Shown here one piece after another: positions 1-9,387 of a stretch of DNA of 64,000 nucleotides (the first letter of the stretch is position 1; each line of letters starts with the position of its first letter). The stretch spans positions 83,242-147,241 of the forward strand of contig JADFAD010000014.1 in assembly GCA_015665455.1 (NCBI GenBank). The letters run 5' to 3'. The notes under the pieces are model-generated. The model saw only the letters and a list, made by a program, of their open reading frames with translations, was not told where the DNA came from and searched no databases. The position numbers and the translations under genes are program-made. Source of the stretch: Oceanospirillaceae bacterium. GTDB lineage: Bacteria; Pseudomonadota; Gammaproteobacteria; Pseudomonadales; Litoribrevibacteraceae.

Positions 1-36
1 GAAGCGGTAGAAATAGAAGCGCTTTACCAAAGGTAA
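1..36 (+). CDS. Possible 3' end of an upstream gene (partial)
   Basis: Frame 1 is open from the window edge to a TAA at 34-36 and reads EAVEIEALYQR. A stem-loop at 74-110 lies just downstream, which fits the end of a transcription unit. Eleven residues are too few to identify a family. Confidence 0.35.
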   Translation, partial: EAVEIEALYQR

Positions 37-73
37 TTTAAAACTCTGTGTATAACTTTGTAGATAAGTTGTT

Positions 74-110
74 ATAAAGCCCTTGAAAGTCTGCCTTTCA
101 TTGGCTTTAT
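74..110 (+). terminator. Stem-loop, probable terminator
   Basis: ATAAAGCC pairs perfectly with GGCTTTAT, and an inner TGAAAG/CTTTCA stem extends it around a TCTGC loop. There is no long T-run after it, so it could be a bidirectional or weak terminator. It lies 37 bp past the stop of the partial upstream ORF. Confidence 0.5.
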
Positions 111-385
111 ATGTTTAAGAGGCTACTTGTATTTTGAGTTTCAAGTGTTTTTAGTTTTGAATGTTATAAGACGGTATTGTTCTGCTTGTGATATTATCGA
201 GGAATTAGCTGAACTGATACGGTTTAAATTAATCGTTCATAACAGTGTTCCAAAATTGATCTAAATCATAGTGATATTAATAGAACCATTTATCCTAAAT
301 GCAGTCTTCAGTTAAGGTTTTATAAAAATAGCGACCTACGTTTGGTGTTAGGTTGCTGCTGGAGGTATTTATTTTTGGGGGGATT
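111..385. other. Intergenic region, presumed LysR promoter region
   Basis: AT-rich non-coding stretch ahead of the LysR gene. I see no convincing ORF, RNA gene or repeat. An autoregulatory LysR site would be expected here, but I cannot pick one out with confidence. Confidence 0.4.
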
Positions 386-1297
386 ATGGATCTAAATGAA
401 CTTGCTCTCTTTGTTGAAGTAGTCGATCAGAACGGTTTTACTGCTGCAGCAAAACGTCTTGGTTTGCCAAAATCAAACGTGAGTCGTCGTATTTCACAAT
501 TGGAAGATTCTTTGGGTGTAAAACTACTTGAGCGCACGAGCCGGTCTGTTGCCATGACGGAAGTGGGCGAAGTGGTTTATGAGCGATGCAAGCAGAACAT
601 CAGAGACCTTCAAGAAACCGAAAGCTTGATACCTGAACTACAAAATAACCCTCGTGGCCGTTTGCGTATTGAAGCGCCGGGTGAGTTCGGTATTTTTTTC
701 ATGGGGAATGTGATTGGCGAATTCTCAATGAAATACCCGGATATTGATATTCACTGTGAAACGGTCTTCGAAGAAGGCAATATCATTGAGGATAAAATTG
801 ATCTCGCTATCCGGGCTAGCTTGGGTAATTTGCCTGACAGCAGTTTTATTGCTCGTAAAATTGCCGAGCCGACACGCAGCATTTATGCCTCACCTCATTA
901 TTTAAATCGTAGAGGTACGCCGAAGACGGTAGAAGATTTGGCTGAGCATGATTTAGTCGAAAACGCCCAAGGTCCGACGTGGAGATTCGACGGGGATAAT
1001 GGCCCTTTTGATATTCAGTTGAACTCTCGAATTAAGAGCAACAGCGTCACTATGAAACGAGATGCTATGGTGGCGGGCGCTGGAATCAGTGTGTTGCCCG
1101 ATTTAATGGCGCATGAAGCCGTTCAATTAGGGCAGCTGGTCAAAGTTGATTTGGATTACAAGCCCGTAAGAAGTGAGATTTATGCCATTTATACAAGCCG
1201 ACGACACATGCCAGTGAAGTTAAGGTTGTTCTTGGATTTCTTTTCGAAAAAGATGGAAGACGATACGCGCTTATCCTTATCAGGAGGCCTGGGTTAA
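386..1297 (+). CDS. LysR-family transcriptional regulator
   Basis: DNA-binding regulator of about 303 aa, the normal LysR length. The N-terminal winged helix-turn-helix spans about residues 1-60 (FTAAAKRLGLPKSNVSRRIS, then LERTSRSVAMTEVG). The rest is the periplasmic-binding-like effector domain, of the CrgA/DsdC-like subgroup to judge from the AAGAGISVLP-type segment near the C-terminus. The ATG at 386 is chosen because a G-rich Shine-Dalgarno run (GGGGGG) lies just upstream; a TTG at 353 would add 11 hydrophobic residues foreign to the family. It is followed 93 bp later by a same-strand gene that may have its own promoter. The target genes and effector are not evident. Confidence 0.9.
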   Translation: MDLNELALFVEVVDQNGFTAAAKRLGLPKSNVSRRISQLEDSLGVKLLERTSRSVAMTEVGEVVYERCKQNIRDLQETESLIPELQNNPRGRLRIEAPGEFGIFFMGNVIGEFSMKYPDIDIHCETVFEEGNIIEDKIDLAIRASLGNLPDSSFIARKIAEPTRSIYASPHYLNRRGTPKTVEDLAEHDLVENAQGPTWRFDGDNGPFDIQLNSRIKSNSVTMKRDAMVAGAGISVLPDLMAHEAVQLGQLVKVDLDYKPVRSEIYAIYTSRRHMPVKLRLFLDFFSKKMEDDTRLSLSGGLG

Positions 1298-1389
1298 CAT
1301 TTAATTTATATAGATTTCTTTCTAATATGAGTCGCTTTGTAAAGGATGGACTACAGTTACATCTAAAGTGATCATATTGGAGAGGTTAT

Positions 1390-2244
1390 ATGGATATCCG
1401 CCTTAAGAACGCGCTTATTTTTTTTATATGCTGCTTGATGCCCGTTCATTCAGTGTTTGCAAATGAGTCTGCCCCTAGTGAATTGACCTTTGGCTTGTAT
1501 CAGTCGGATAAAGCGTCTGAAATGCACCGTAAGTTTAAGCCTTTAATTGATTACCTTTCTGATGAAGTGTCTCGTATCTCTGATACGCCGACGCAATTTA
1601 AGTTAAAAATCTATAAATCCTATCAAGGCGCTAATGATGCATTGGTGGAAGGTGATGTGGATTTTGTGCGATTTGGGCCAGCGTCTTATATTTTAGCTAA
1701 GGAGAAGCAGCCTAATGTCCAACTGTTGGCCATGGAAGAGAAAAAGGGGAAGACCCGTTTTAATGGGTTGATCGTAGTGGCTACCAACAGTTCGATACAA
1801 AGCTTAGCGGATTTAAAAGGGCATAGCTTTGCGTTTGGTAATATAAACTCGACCATTGGCCGTTATCTTGCTCAGTCTGAAATGTTAAAGGCTGGCGTCG
1901 ATGCATCTTCTTTATCAAAATCTGAGTTTCTAGGTCGTCATGACAAAGTGTTCAAAGCGGTGGAGTTAGGCGACTTTGATGCTGGCTCACTTAAAGAATC
2001 AACCTTTAAGAAAATGAACAAATCGGATCAACTACGCGTCTTACACAGTTTTGAAAACGTGACTAAGCCTTGGATTGCTCGTGCAGGTTTGCCTTCCGAT
2101 ACCTTTACGGCTTTATCGACCGCATTGATTGAGCTGTCAGATCCAAAAATCTTAAAAAAATACAAAGTTTCTCGGTTTGTACCCGTAACGGATAAGGACT
2201 ATCAGTACGTTCGTGAGGGGATGAATAGGGCTAAGACGTTTTAA
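1390..2244 (+). CDS. PhnD-like periplasmic substrate-binding protein
   Basis: 284-aa exported binding protein of the phosphate/phosphite/phosphonate (PhnD) family. It has a hydrophobic signal peptide (about residues 8-25, cleavage after VFA) and a two-lobe binding fold, with the conserved VDFVRFGPASYILA segment and a GRHDKVFKAVELGDFDAG segment near residues 180-200. No ABC permease or ATPase gene lies nearby. Its stop codon overlaps the start of a histidine kinase (shared A at 2244), so the two are translationally coupled. This suggests it works as a periplasmic sensor subunit for the kinase rather than in uptake. The RBS is GGAGAGG just ahead of the ATG. The ligand is unknown. Confidence 0.85.
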   Translation: MDIRLKNALIFFICCLMPVHSVFANESAPSELTFGLYQSDKASEMHRKFKPLIDYLSDEVSRISDTPTQFKLKIYKSYQGANDALVEGDVDFVRFGPASYILAKEKQPNVQLLAMEEKKGKTRFNGLIVVATNSSIQSLADLKGHSFAFGNINSTIGRYLAQSEMLKAGVDASSLSKSEFLGRHDKVFKAVELGDFDAGSLKESTFKKMNKSDQLRVLHSFENVTKPWIARAGLPSDTFTALSTALIELSDPKILKKYKVSRFVPVTDKDYQYVREGMNRAKTF

Positions 2245-3821
2245 TGGAAGAAACTCGTACTAATTGGAGAGAGCACATTGCCCCAGGTTTGGGGATAACT
2301 GTATTGGGTGCGCTGTTATTATTATTTGCACTGGCTCTCGCCGTGAGTATTTTTTATACCATCAGTGGTGAGAAAGAGATCTTGCGCCAACAGATGGACA
2401 GTCAAGGTAACAGTCTGGCTCAAGCCTCAGCTATCTTTGCCACAGAGTCGCTGTTGATTGAAGATTACCCTGTGTTGAGCACTTATACCGAAGGGTTGCT
2501 TCGGCATTATCCTGATTTAAATTACATTCTTATAAAAAGAGTTGATCAAAAAGTTGTGGCGAACTCTTCTCGCCCTATGGATAAGCCCACCAACGTGAGC
2601 CGGTACTTTTCAAATGTAGTGGTGGATGAAGATTTAATTGGCAGGATTGAAATAGCAATATCCACTGCGAATTACGATGCCTTTGTTGCAGATCACCTTC
2701 AGAAAATGGTCATTCAGTCCGTCATTATATTTTTGGCATTGGCGTTTTCATTATTTGTCTTCTTTAGAAAGATGATCACCGATCCGTTGCACCATTTGGT
2801 CGATCAAGCCAAACATTTGAGTAAAGGGGGTTTGAATCATTCCATTGAAGTGGAGGCCAAAGGTGAGCTGAGGCAACTAGCGACAGTCTTGAATAGTATG
2901 CGTATTAGCCTAAAGGAATCCTACGATGACATTACTGAACAGAATCGTTTTCTCGATCATCGGGTGGCAGAGCGAACCAAAGAACTGCGAGACGCTAATG
3001 CGAAGCTGGTTGAAACGCACTCTCAATTACTGCAATCAGAAAAGATGGCGGCCATTGGTCAATTGTCAGCCGGTGTTGCCCATGAGATAAATAACCCGAT
3101 AGGCTTTGTAAGCTCCAATGTCTCTGTGCTGTCTGATTGGTGTCAGAGTCTCATCAAATTAATAAAGTCTTATGATCAGTCTGCTCAGGGAAGTGATTCG
3201 ATCATGTCAGAGATCAATGCGCATAAACAAGAAATTGACTTTGATTACATAAAAGAAGAAATTCCACAGCTCATGCTGGAGACCATTGACGGCTTGAACC
3301 GCGTTGCCACCATAGTAGGTGATCTTAAGAATTTTGCTCATGTGGATGATATGGCGTGGCAACAAGCCGATCTACATGAAGGAATAAATTCAACCTTAAA
3401 TATCGTGAAGAATGAAGTGAAATACAAAGCGGAGGTTGAGCTTAAGTTTGATGCAATACCTTTGGTTGAATGTTTGCCTTCTCAAATAAACCAAGTGTTT
3501 ATGAATCTAATCGTAAATGCAGCGCAATCCATTGAGAAGAAAGGGCTGATTACCATTAAAACGGAATCACTCGAGTCTTGGGTGTGCATCAGTATTTCAG
3601 ATACAGGGAAGGGAATTCCTGACAGTGATTTGGACAGAATCCTTGAACCTTTTTATACGACAAAACCCGTAGGCATGGGTACTGGCTTAGGTTTAAGTGT
3701 TTCTTATGGAATAATCAAAGCGCACCATGGTCGTATTGAAGTTGAAAGCGAGTTAGGCAAAGGCACGACATTTCATCTTTGGTTGCCAGCGAAACAGCCG
3801 GAGGATGTGGATAAAGATTAA
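2244..3821 (+). CDS. Membrane sensor histidine kinase
   Basis: 525-aa two-component sensor. TM1 is about residues 15-38, a periplasmic sensor region 39-153, TM2 about 155-174 and HAMP about 175-228, followed by a coiled coil. The H-box is AGVAHEINNPIGF, with the phospho-acceptor at H280. The ATPase domain has an N-box (FMNLIVNAAQSI), G1 (DTGKGIP, from D453), an F-box (EPFYTTK) and G2 (GTGLGLSV, from G479), so it looks catalytically complete. H-box type and N-box spacing match the NtrB/DctB-like group of kinases. It overlaps the upstream PhnD-like gene. No response regulator is encoded nearby, so the partner must lie elsewhere. Confidence 0.92.
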   Translation: MEETRTNWREHIAPGLGITVLGALLLLFALALAVSIFYTISGEKEILRQQMDSQGNSLAQASAIFATESLLIEDYPVLSTYTEGLLRHYPDLNYILIKRVDQKVVANSSRPMDKPTNVSRYFSNVVVDEDLIGRIEIAISTANYDAFVADHLQKMVIQSVIIFLALAFSLFVFFRKMITDPLHHLVDQAKHLSKGGLNHSIEVEAKGELRQLATVLNSMRISLKESYDDITEQNRFLDHRVAERTKELRDANAKLVETHSQLLQSEKMAAIGQLSAGVAHEINNPIGFVSSNVSVLSDWCQSLIKLIKSYDQSAQGSDSIMSEINAHKQEIDFDYIKEEIPQLMLETIDGLNRVATIVGDLKNFAHVDDMAWQQADLHEGINSTLNIVKNEVKYKAEVELKFDAIPLVECLPSQINQVFMNLIVNAAQSIEKKGLITIKTESLESWVCISISDTGKGIPDSDLDRILEPFYTTKPVGMGTGLGLSVSYGIIKAHHGRIEVESELGKGTTFHLWLPAKQPEDVDKD

Positions 3822-3946
3822 CAGAAATTGATTAGATCTTTTTTAGTTATTTGTCTTATCATTCATTCATTCCTACTTTATTCTTTATTAAAGAAAATTT
3901 ACTTTCTCTGAAGTATTTCAATTGATTTCGTGACAAAGGATGTCCA

Positions 3947-6337
3947 ATGAAGAACGAAAGTTCGTTCGTAGTCGTATCGACGGGTAAATTAGCACCCGAT
4001 TTTTCCCTTGAGTTAGTTCTGAGCAAGCTTACTAAAACCTTTAAATTATCAAGACAGGCAGCAATGTCTGTAGTCAAAACTGAAAAGATAGTGAAGCAAG
4101 GCTTGTCTATTGATCAGGCGAAGCAATATAAGAGGGCCTTTATCCAGTGTGGCTTAATCATTGATATTTATTCCGAAAATAGCACTGAACTGGATGTATT
4201 GAAGCATAAGCTAACATCGGAGAAAAGGAATCAGAGAATATCAGAGCTGCTTCAAGGAGATACGGTACGCTTTTCTACAACGACAATGTATCAATTTGGT
4301 TTAGTCGCAACAGGTTTTTTATCTCTTATTGCTCCTTTGCTATACCTCAGCATCATAGGACTGATCGTGTTGGGAACTGTTTGGCTAGGAATGAACATGG
4401 GTTATATGGGGTGGTTTGATAGTACTCCGAATGTATTAAAGCCTTGGGTCTACATTACTCCTATATTTACAGGGACTGTTTTTAGTTTTTTCCTTATACG
4501 GCCTATATTTTTTCGTACGTCTGACAAGCTACCTGGATACGAACTAGTTAAGGCTAAAAATCCTGTGTTCTATACCTTAGTTGAAAAATTATGTGATCGC
4601 TTAGGACAGCCATATCCAGTAGCTATTCGCGTAAATAATGATGTGAATGCGTTTGTATCACCGAGGAAGGGACTGATTTCATTATGGCGTAGGCAGTTGG
4701 TTTTGACTGTAGGGATGCCTTTGTTTGCAGGAATGAACAGTCGACAGCTGGTGGGGGTGTTGAGCCATGAATTTGGTCATTTTTCTCAAGTATCCTCGAT
4801 GACTACTAATTATATGATTAACAGTGTAAATCATTGGATGTCTTCTCGAATTTGGTACAGAGACCCTTGGGAAAGTCGTTTGTTGAATTGGCAGGAAAAA
4901 GATATTCACATTGGAATCACATTGATGTGTTGGTTGACCCGTCAGTTAATATCTTTTTCTAGAGAAGTTCTAAAGAAGTTTTACGAATTTAATTTGTATG
5001 TTTCTAAGTGGATGTCTCGTCAAATGGAATATGATGCTGATCGCTATGAAAGCTATATTTCTGGAAGTGAATGTTTTGGTGATACCGCGCTTGAGCTTCG
5101 GAAACTGGACCTTGCCCATAATATTTTTAATCACCTTAATCGAGACGCTTGGAATAGCAATAAGTTGATAGATAACATTCCTATGGGAATTGCTCACGAG
5201 TATTCAAAACTAGAGAAAAAGCACTTTGATTATATTGATGAACAGATGAGCAAGGGGACTTCGAATTGGTGGGACTCCCATCCTGCTGATACAGATAGAG
5301 TAAAACATGCGAAGTCGCTCGGCTTTGAAGGTGTCTGGACGGACATTACTCCAGCAAAACAACTCATAGGAAACTTTCAAGAGCTCGCTAAAAGGGTGAC
5401 CTTGAATGAATACCGAGATCGTCATATTGAAGGTATCGAAGATTACTTAGTGAGTTATCAGCAGGTAGTGGAAGATGATGAACAAGAGAGAAGAGAAAAA
5501 GACGCGTTAGAAACTTTTCAGTTTGGCCAAGCATCCTATCGTTGTATATTTTTTCCTGATGGAGTGAAACCTCATCGTAATCTCAAATTGACTATCCAGT
5601 CATTAGCTGAGATGAGTGAGCAATGGGAGCAAGCAAGTTCAGACTACTGGAGTGGTCGGAGTGAGGCTTCAGAAGCCATTATGGCAAAAGTTTACTTGGA
5701 ATCTGGGATGGATATATCTCCTGTCGATTGGGGCGTGTCTGGGAATAACATTCGAGCTTGTGATGATAAAATAGCTTCCGCCTCATTACGTTGGGGGAAT
5801 TCAAAAGAAAGATTGAGAAAGGTAGATGCGTTACTTCTTCAACGAATGGTCAATCTTATGCCTCATATGTCTCCTGAAGAGCAAAGCATGTTGAATCATC
5901 AGATTCAATTTTTCAAATTGCTTGAGAGAACTGAGAATTATTGGCTAGACATGCGACGTTATGTTTGGATGCTGGATTTAATGCTTAGAGAAGACGAAGA
6001 TGATCTTGATGATTTAGCTAAGATGATCGAGCGTTATAAAGTTTTTTGTCAGGAATCATTAAATGGCTTTATCTCGATTATGTCAGATAAAACAGTAGCT
6101 ATTAGTAATCATGAGGATAAAACGTTTGGGTGGTGGTTCCGTGAGTGGTGTGGCGATTATCAAGTGGAAGATGGCTGCACTGCATGGCGAGTATATGATG
6201 TCACTGATCGAGTAAATAAGCTGCTGTTCTATTTAATTGACCGTACGTCTTCTTCAATTGCATTTACTTGTTTGGAAATGGAGAAGAAGCTGGGAGTTTC
6301 TTCTGATAAAGAGCTTAAAATATTTGAAACTGCTTAA
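3947..6337 (+). CDS. Membrane M48-family zinc metallopeptidase with long C-terminal extension
   Basis: 796-aa membrane peptidase. The zinc motif HEFGH is at residues 274-278 and the third ligand is E361 in MEYDADRY, the M48 (Ste24/HtpX) signature. Residues 1-100 are soluble and resemble a small alpha/beta domain (GLSIDQAKQYKRAFIQCGL). About three transmembrane segments follow between residues 100 and 190. The roughly 410 residues after the zinc ligand are charged and helical, much longer than HtpX (about 290 aa). The start has an AAGGA Shine-Dalgarno. Membrane protein quality control or envelope stress is likely, but the substrate is unknown. Confidence 0.85.
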   Translation: MKNESSFVVVSTGKLAPDFSLELVLSKLTKTFKLSRQAAMSVVKTEKIVKQGLSIDQAKQYKRAFIQCGLIIDIYSENSTELDVLKHKLTSEKRNQRISELLQGDTVRFSTTTMYQFGLVATGFLSLIAPLLYLSIIGLIVLGTVWLGMNMGYMGWFDSTPNVLKPWVYITPIFTGTVFSFFLIRPIFFRTSDKLPGYELVKAKNPVFYTLVEKLCDRLGQPYPVAIRVNNDVNAFVSPRKGLISLWRRQLVLTVGMPLFAGMNSRQLVGVLSHEFGHFSQVSSMTTNYMINSVNHWMSSRIWYRDPWESRLLNWQEKDIHIGITLMCWLTRQLISFSREVLKKFYEFNLYVSKWMSRQMEYDADRYESYISGSECFGDTALELRKLDLAHNIFNHLNRDAWNSNKLIDNIPMGIAHEYSKLEKKHFDYIDEQMSKGTSNWWDSHPADTDRVKHAKSLGFEGVWTDITPAKQLIGNFQELAKRVTLNEYRDRHIEGIEDYLVSYQQVVEDDEQERREKDALETFQFGQASYRCIFFPDGVKPHRNLKLTIQSLAEMSEQWEQASSDYWSGRSEASEAIMAKVYLESGMDISPVDWGVSGNNIRACDDKIASASLRWGNSKERLRKVDALLLQRMVNLMPHMSPEEQSMLNHQIQFFKLLERTENYWLDMRRYVWMLDLMLREDEDDLDDLAKMIERYKVFCQESLNGFISIMSDKTVAISNHEDKTFGWWFREWCGDYQVEDGCTAWRVYDVTDRVNKLLFYLIDRTSSSIAFTCLEMEKKLGVSSDKELKIFETA

Positions 6338-6383
6338 GCGATAAGTGCTAACGTCCGGAATAGATGGTTCTTGGAGTATGATT

Positions 6384-6701
6384 ATGACATTAAGTAATAT
6401 TTTCAAATCCATCCCTGATAACTTGGATGACGAAGTATTTGAGCAGTTAATTCAAAGCGACAACATTAAAATAGAACGCATTATTTCTAAGGGTCATGTA
6501 ACACCTGAACATGAGTGGTATGACCAAGCTCAGAATGAGTGGGTGATGCTTCTTAAAGGCGAGGCCGTTTTGGGGTTTGAAGATCAGCCGGAAATACGTT
6601 TACAAGCAGGAGATCATCTTAATATTCCGGCCCATCAAAAACACCAAGTACGATGGACGAAACCAGACACTGAGACGATTTGGTTAGCGGTTCATTATTA
6701 A
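6384..6701 (+). CDS. Cupin-domain protein
   Basis: Small single-domain cupin (about 105 aa). Motif 1 runs near PEHEWYDQAQNEWVMLLKG and motif 2 near LQAGDHLNIPAHQKHQV, with histidines that could bind a metal. The ATG at 6384 (or 6378) is preferred over a GTG at 6345, because GGAG lies at the right distance and the protein then begins like other small cupins. It follows the M48 gene by about 45 bp and converges on umuC. The catalytic or sensing role cannot be read from the sequence. Confidence 0.8.
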   Translation: MTLSNIFKSIPDNLDDEVFEQLIQSDNIKIERIISKGHVTPEHEWYDQAQNEWVMLLKGEAVLGFEDQPEIRLQAGDHLNIPAHQKHQVRWTKPDTETIWLAVHY

Positions 6702-6707
6702 GAAACC

Positions 6708-7958
6708 TTACACTTTAACCTTTGGTAAGTCCCTCCATTGAGTCGTGTATGCGGGGGATTTTAATCGCCTTTGCATTCGCCAGTAAGGATCAATGCCTTG
6801 GCTGGCGAAAAATAGACCACCGTGTTCTATGTTAACTTGGTCGATGGCGTTCATGAGTGCTTTAGACTTCTCGCTTTGCCTTGGTGTGAAAGCATCCAAT
6901 TGCTCCGGTGTTTCAGTGGTTAAGTCGATCAGTCCAACGCCTGCTCTGGCAAAAGGCACCCCCGGTTTGAATATTCTATGACGAATCACTTGGCGCGAGG
7001 CTTGGATGATCGTGCGAGAGTCGTTCGTGGGCATGGTTAAAGGCACCACGATGGATTGGCTATAGCGAGGTTCATGAAACCGAGACGAGGAAGCAAACAC
7101 TAAGATGCTTTTGACCTGTAACTCTTCTTTGCGTAACTTTTGGCAGGCGCGAGTTGCGTATTGGCTGATGGCTTGCTCCAGAGCCAAGCAATCAGTCACT
7201 TTTTCGCCGAACGAGCGCGTTGAAAAAATCTGCTTTTTGGGGGCTGGTGATTCGTCTAAGCCAAAACAAGGTGTCCCGTTCAGTTCTGTGATGGTACGAG
7301 CGACGTTCACGCTGTAGCGTCGTTTCATTCGTTCCGGATCTTGTTGCATTAAGTCCCAGACCGAATAAATCTGTTCGTCTCCGAGTCGACGAGATAAACG
7401 TGACCCTATGCCCCAAATTTCTCGGACAGGTATTTTTTGAAATACATTTTGCCAATCCTGAGTATTTTCAATGGCGCATACAAAGTTACATCGGGGGGAT
7501 TTCTTTGCTATGAAACTGGCGAGCTTGGCTTGTGTTTTGGTCGCACCAATGCCGACTCCAACGGCTAACCCTACGTGTTGAAGAACGGTGTTTCGTATTT
7601 CTTGACCGTATTGATGAAGTGGCTGTTGCATGCCTTCTAAGGAAACAAAGGCTTCATCGATGGAGTAGATTTCCAGATTGGGCGAGAAGTGTTCTAAGGT
7701 TTGCATGACCCGACTGGATAAGTCGCCATAGAGTTCATAGTTGCTTGAGAATACCGTCACTCCGGCGGCTTCAATTTGGTCTTTGACTTTGAAATAGGGC
7801 GCTAAATCAGGAATTCCGAGGGCTTTTGCTTCTTTTGATCTGGCAACAATACAGCCATCGTTATTACTGAGCACGATGACGGGTTTACCTCGTAAGTCCG
7901 GCCGAAATAACTGTTCGCAACTGGCAAAAAAAGCGTTGCAGTCGACTAACGCGAGCAT
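6708..7958 (-). CDS. umuC: UmuC, catalytic subunit of DNA polymerase V
   Basis: 416-aa Y-family translesion polymerase. The catalytic carboxylates are D6 in LVDCNAFFASCE and D101/E102 in YSIDEAFVSLEG. A helix-hairpin-helix region near IWGIGSRLSRRLG and the UmuC-type little-finger/C-terminal part follow; the length matches UmuC (about 420 aa). It pairs with UmuD' to copy damaged DNA during the SOS response. Its start overlaps the end of umuD by 13 bp, so the pair forms one operon driven from the LexA box upstream of umuD. Confidence 0.97.
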   Translation of the reverse strand: MLALVDCNAFFASCEQLFRPDLRGKPVIVLSNNDGCIVARSKEAKALGIPDLAPYFKVKDQIEAAGVTVFSSNYELYGDLSSRVMQTLEHFSPNLEIYSIDEAFVSLEGMQQPLHQYGQEIRNTVLQHVGLAVGVGIGATKTQAKLASFIAKKSPRCNFVCAIENTQDWQNVFQKIPVREIWGIGSRLSRRLGDEQIYSVWDLMQQDPERMKRRYSVNVARTITELNGTPCFGLDESPAPKKQIFSTRSFGEKVTDCLALEQAISQYATRACQKLRKEELQVKSILVFASSSRFHEPRYSQSIVVPLTMPTNDSRTIIQASRQVIRHRIFKPGVPFARAGVGLIDLTTETPEQLDAFTPRQSEKSKALMNAIDQVNIEHGGLFFASQGIDPYWRMQRRLKSPAYTTQWRDLPKVKV

Positions 7959-8371
7959 GTTCGGTGGAGCCGAATCGAAGACACAACCACCCCTTCGATG
8001 ATTAAATCCGTCGCTTCTTTGATCGCGATTGGTCCATAGTTACGATTTGCAGAAACCAGTTGTTTGTTTATTAGGTCTAAATATTTACAGGTGAGTTCGC
8101 CGTCGACCGCTGCAACGACGATGTCTTTGTGTTTTGGCTCGATGGCGCGATCAACGATTAAAATATCCTGATCAAAAATGCCACTACGAATCATCGAATC
8201 GCCGTGCGCTCGGACGAGATACGTGGCGGACGGATGCTTTATTAATAACTCATCGATGCTGAGCCCTTGTTCTATATAGTCGTCAGCAGGGCTAGGAAAA
8301 CCTGCTGCGACGGTATTTAAATAAAAGGGAAGGCCTTTTAAGACCGTTGGTTTGACCGAAGATACTTTCAC
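7946..8371 (-). CDS. umuD: UmuD, SOS mutagenesis protein and autoprotease
   Basis: 141-aa S24-family protein. RecA-stimulated self-cleavage is expected between A23 and G24 (VAAGFPSP). The catalytic serine is S59 (HGDSMI) and the general base is K96 (ELTCKYL), matching the E. coli Ser60/Lys97 pair with a one-residue offset. The cleaved form joins UmuC as polymerase V. A full 20-bp LexA operator lies 30 bp upstream, at 8401-8420. Confidence 0.97.
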   Translation of the reverse strand: MKVSSVKPTVLKGLPFYLNTVAAGFPSPADDYIEQGLSIDELLIKHPSATYLVRAHGDSMIRSGIFDQDILIVDRAIEPKHKDIVVAAVDGELTCKYLDLINKQLVSANRNYGPIAIKEATDLIIEGVVVSSIRLHRTCSR

Positions 8372-8400
8372 AAGACACCACTGAATTCTTATAAAATTTA

Positions 8401-8420
8401 TACTGTATATTAATACAGTA
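8401..8420 (-). promoter_or_regulatory. LexA (SOS) box of umuDC
   Basis: The 20-bp site is TACTGTATATTAATACAGTA. It carries the CTG-N10-CAG core and the AT-rich spacer of the gammaproteobacterial LexA operator, and both outer TAC/GTA ends are intact. It sits immediately upstream of umuD, so DNA damage is expected to derepress umuDC. Confidence 0.95.
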
Positions 8421-8512
8421 TAGGTCGATTGCGTATAAAAAGATATCCGATCCTTTTATTGATAACGTGAAAGGCCTAAACGTGCTTTTGTGAGTCCATA
8501 TGTGTTTGTTTC

Positions 8513-9154
8513 TTAACACTGCATTTCGCAGAGGTCTTCTTCTATGTTGTTGTAGTCGTCGTGGTTCATTCCTATGAAGCTTAATACATCCTCTTTAACG
8601 GCCAACCAGTCTTCTGAATCTTGATGGCTGCGTGACTTTTGTATGAGGTTATCAGCGATTTTTAGAACTGCGTACATCCATTCAAATGTGCCGGATGATT
8701 GGGTGTTTAATACTTCATTGTCATGGTGACGTAGGACGAGATTGCATAAATCCTTGGGCAACCCCCAAGAACTCGCAATGTAATAACCAATGACCGCGTG
8801 ATTGGTTGTATATCTTTTTTCTTCCAGTTCGATGATGCTCTTTTCTGGGGTGCTATTTGATTCCTTCAATACTTCAATGTAATCGGGAAACTTGATCGAC
8901 ATGGCTGGTAACCCACAGTCATGAAATAAACCTGCGATGTGTAAGTCTTCGAGAGGAATGTTGGGGTTAACGATTTTACCTATATGGACCATCATTTCGG
9001 CGGTTTCACTGGCATTATCCCAAAAGCGTTCTAAAGAAATGCATGATTTTCCAATCATAGATTTCTTGATCTCGTGAGTCGCAACCAAGTTCAAAACACT
9101 GTTTACACCAAGCAATACGGTTGCTTGCTTAACGTCTGTAATGGATCTCGCCAT
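8513..9154 (-). CDS. HDOD-domain protein, N-terminally truncated
   Basis: 213-aa HDOD/HD-related signalling protein. It keeps the ITDVKQATVLLGVNSVLNLV helix and the GLFHDCGLPA HD motif. A typical HDOD domain has about 80 more residues before this point. Codons just upstream of the ATG still read LKSSPFG, which continues the family consensus around NSxxxG, but a TAG at 9185-9187 and AT-rich DNA end the similarity. The 5' part therefore appears to be lost. It may be a decaying gene or a functional short version. No partner gene is adjacent. Confidence 0.75.
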   Translation of the reverse strand: MARSITDVKQATVLLGVNSVLNLVATHEIKKSMIGKSCISLERFWDNASETAEMMVHIGKIVNPNIPLEDLHIAGLFHDCGLPAMSIKFPDYIEVLKESNSTPEKSIIELEEKRYTTNHAVIGYYIASSWGLPKDLCNLVLRHHDNEVLNTQSSGTFEWMYAVLKIADNLIQKSRSHQDSEDWLAVKEDVLSFIGMNHDDYNNIEEDLCEMQC

Positions 9155-9387
9155 CCCAAAAAGCGGTGAACTCTTTAGATAAATTCTATTAGTTTTTATA
9201 CTCTAGATTTTTTTTTGGAGAAGGCTTGGGTTTCAGAGATAACGGGCATGAATAATCATTAATGTCTGCAAATAGATCATAAAGGGAATGCGGGGTGGAC
9301 ACTGCACGCAGTGCTTTCTTATGAATGATTCAGAGCTAAATGATAGATTTGAACGCCTGATAAAAGAAAGGAATTATGGTAATCACG

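Noticed and set aside
353..385. TTG start for the LysR gene, adding 11 residues
   Set aside because: The added residues are not family-like and the ATG at 386 has its own G-rich ribosome-binding site.
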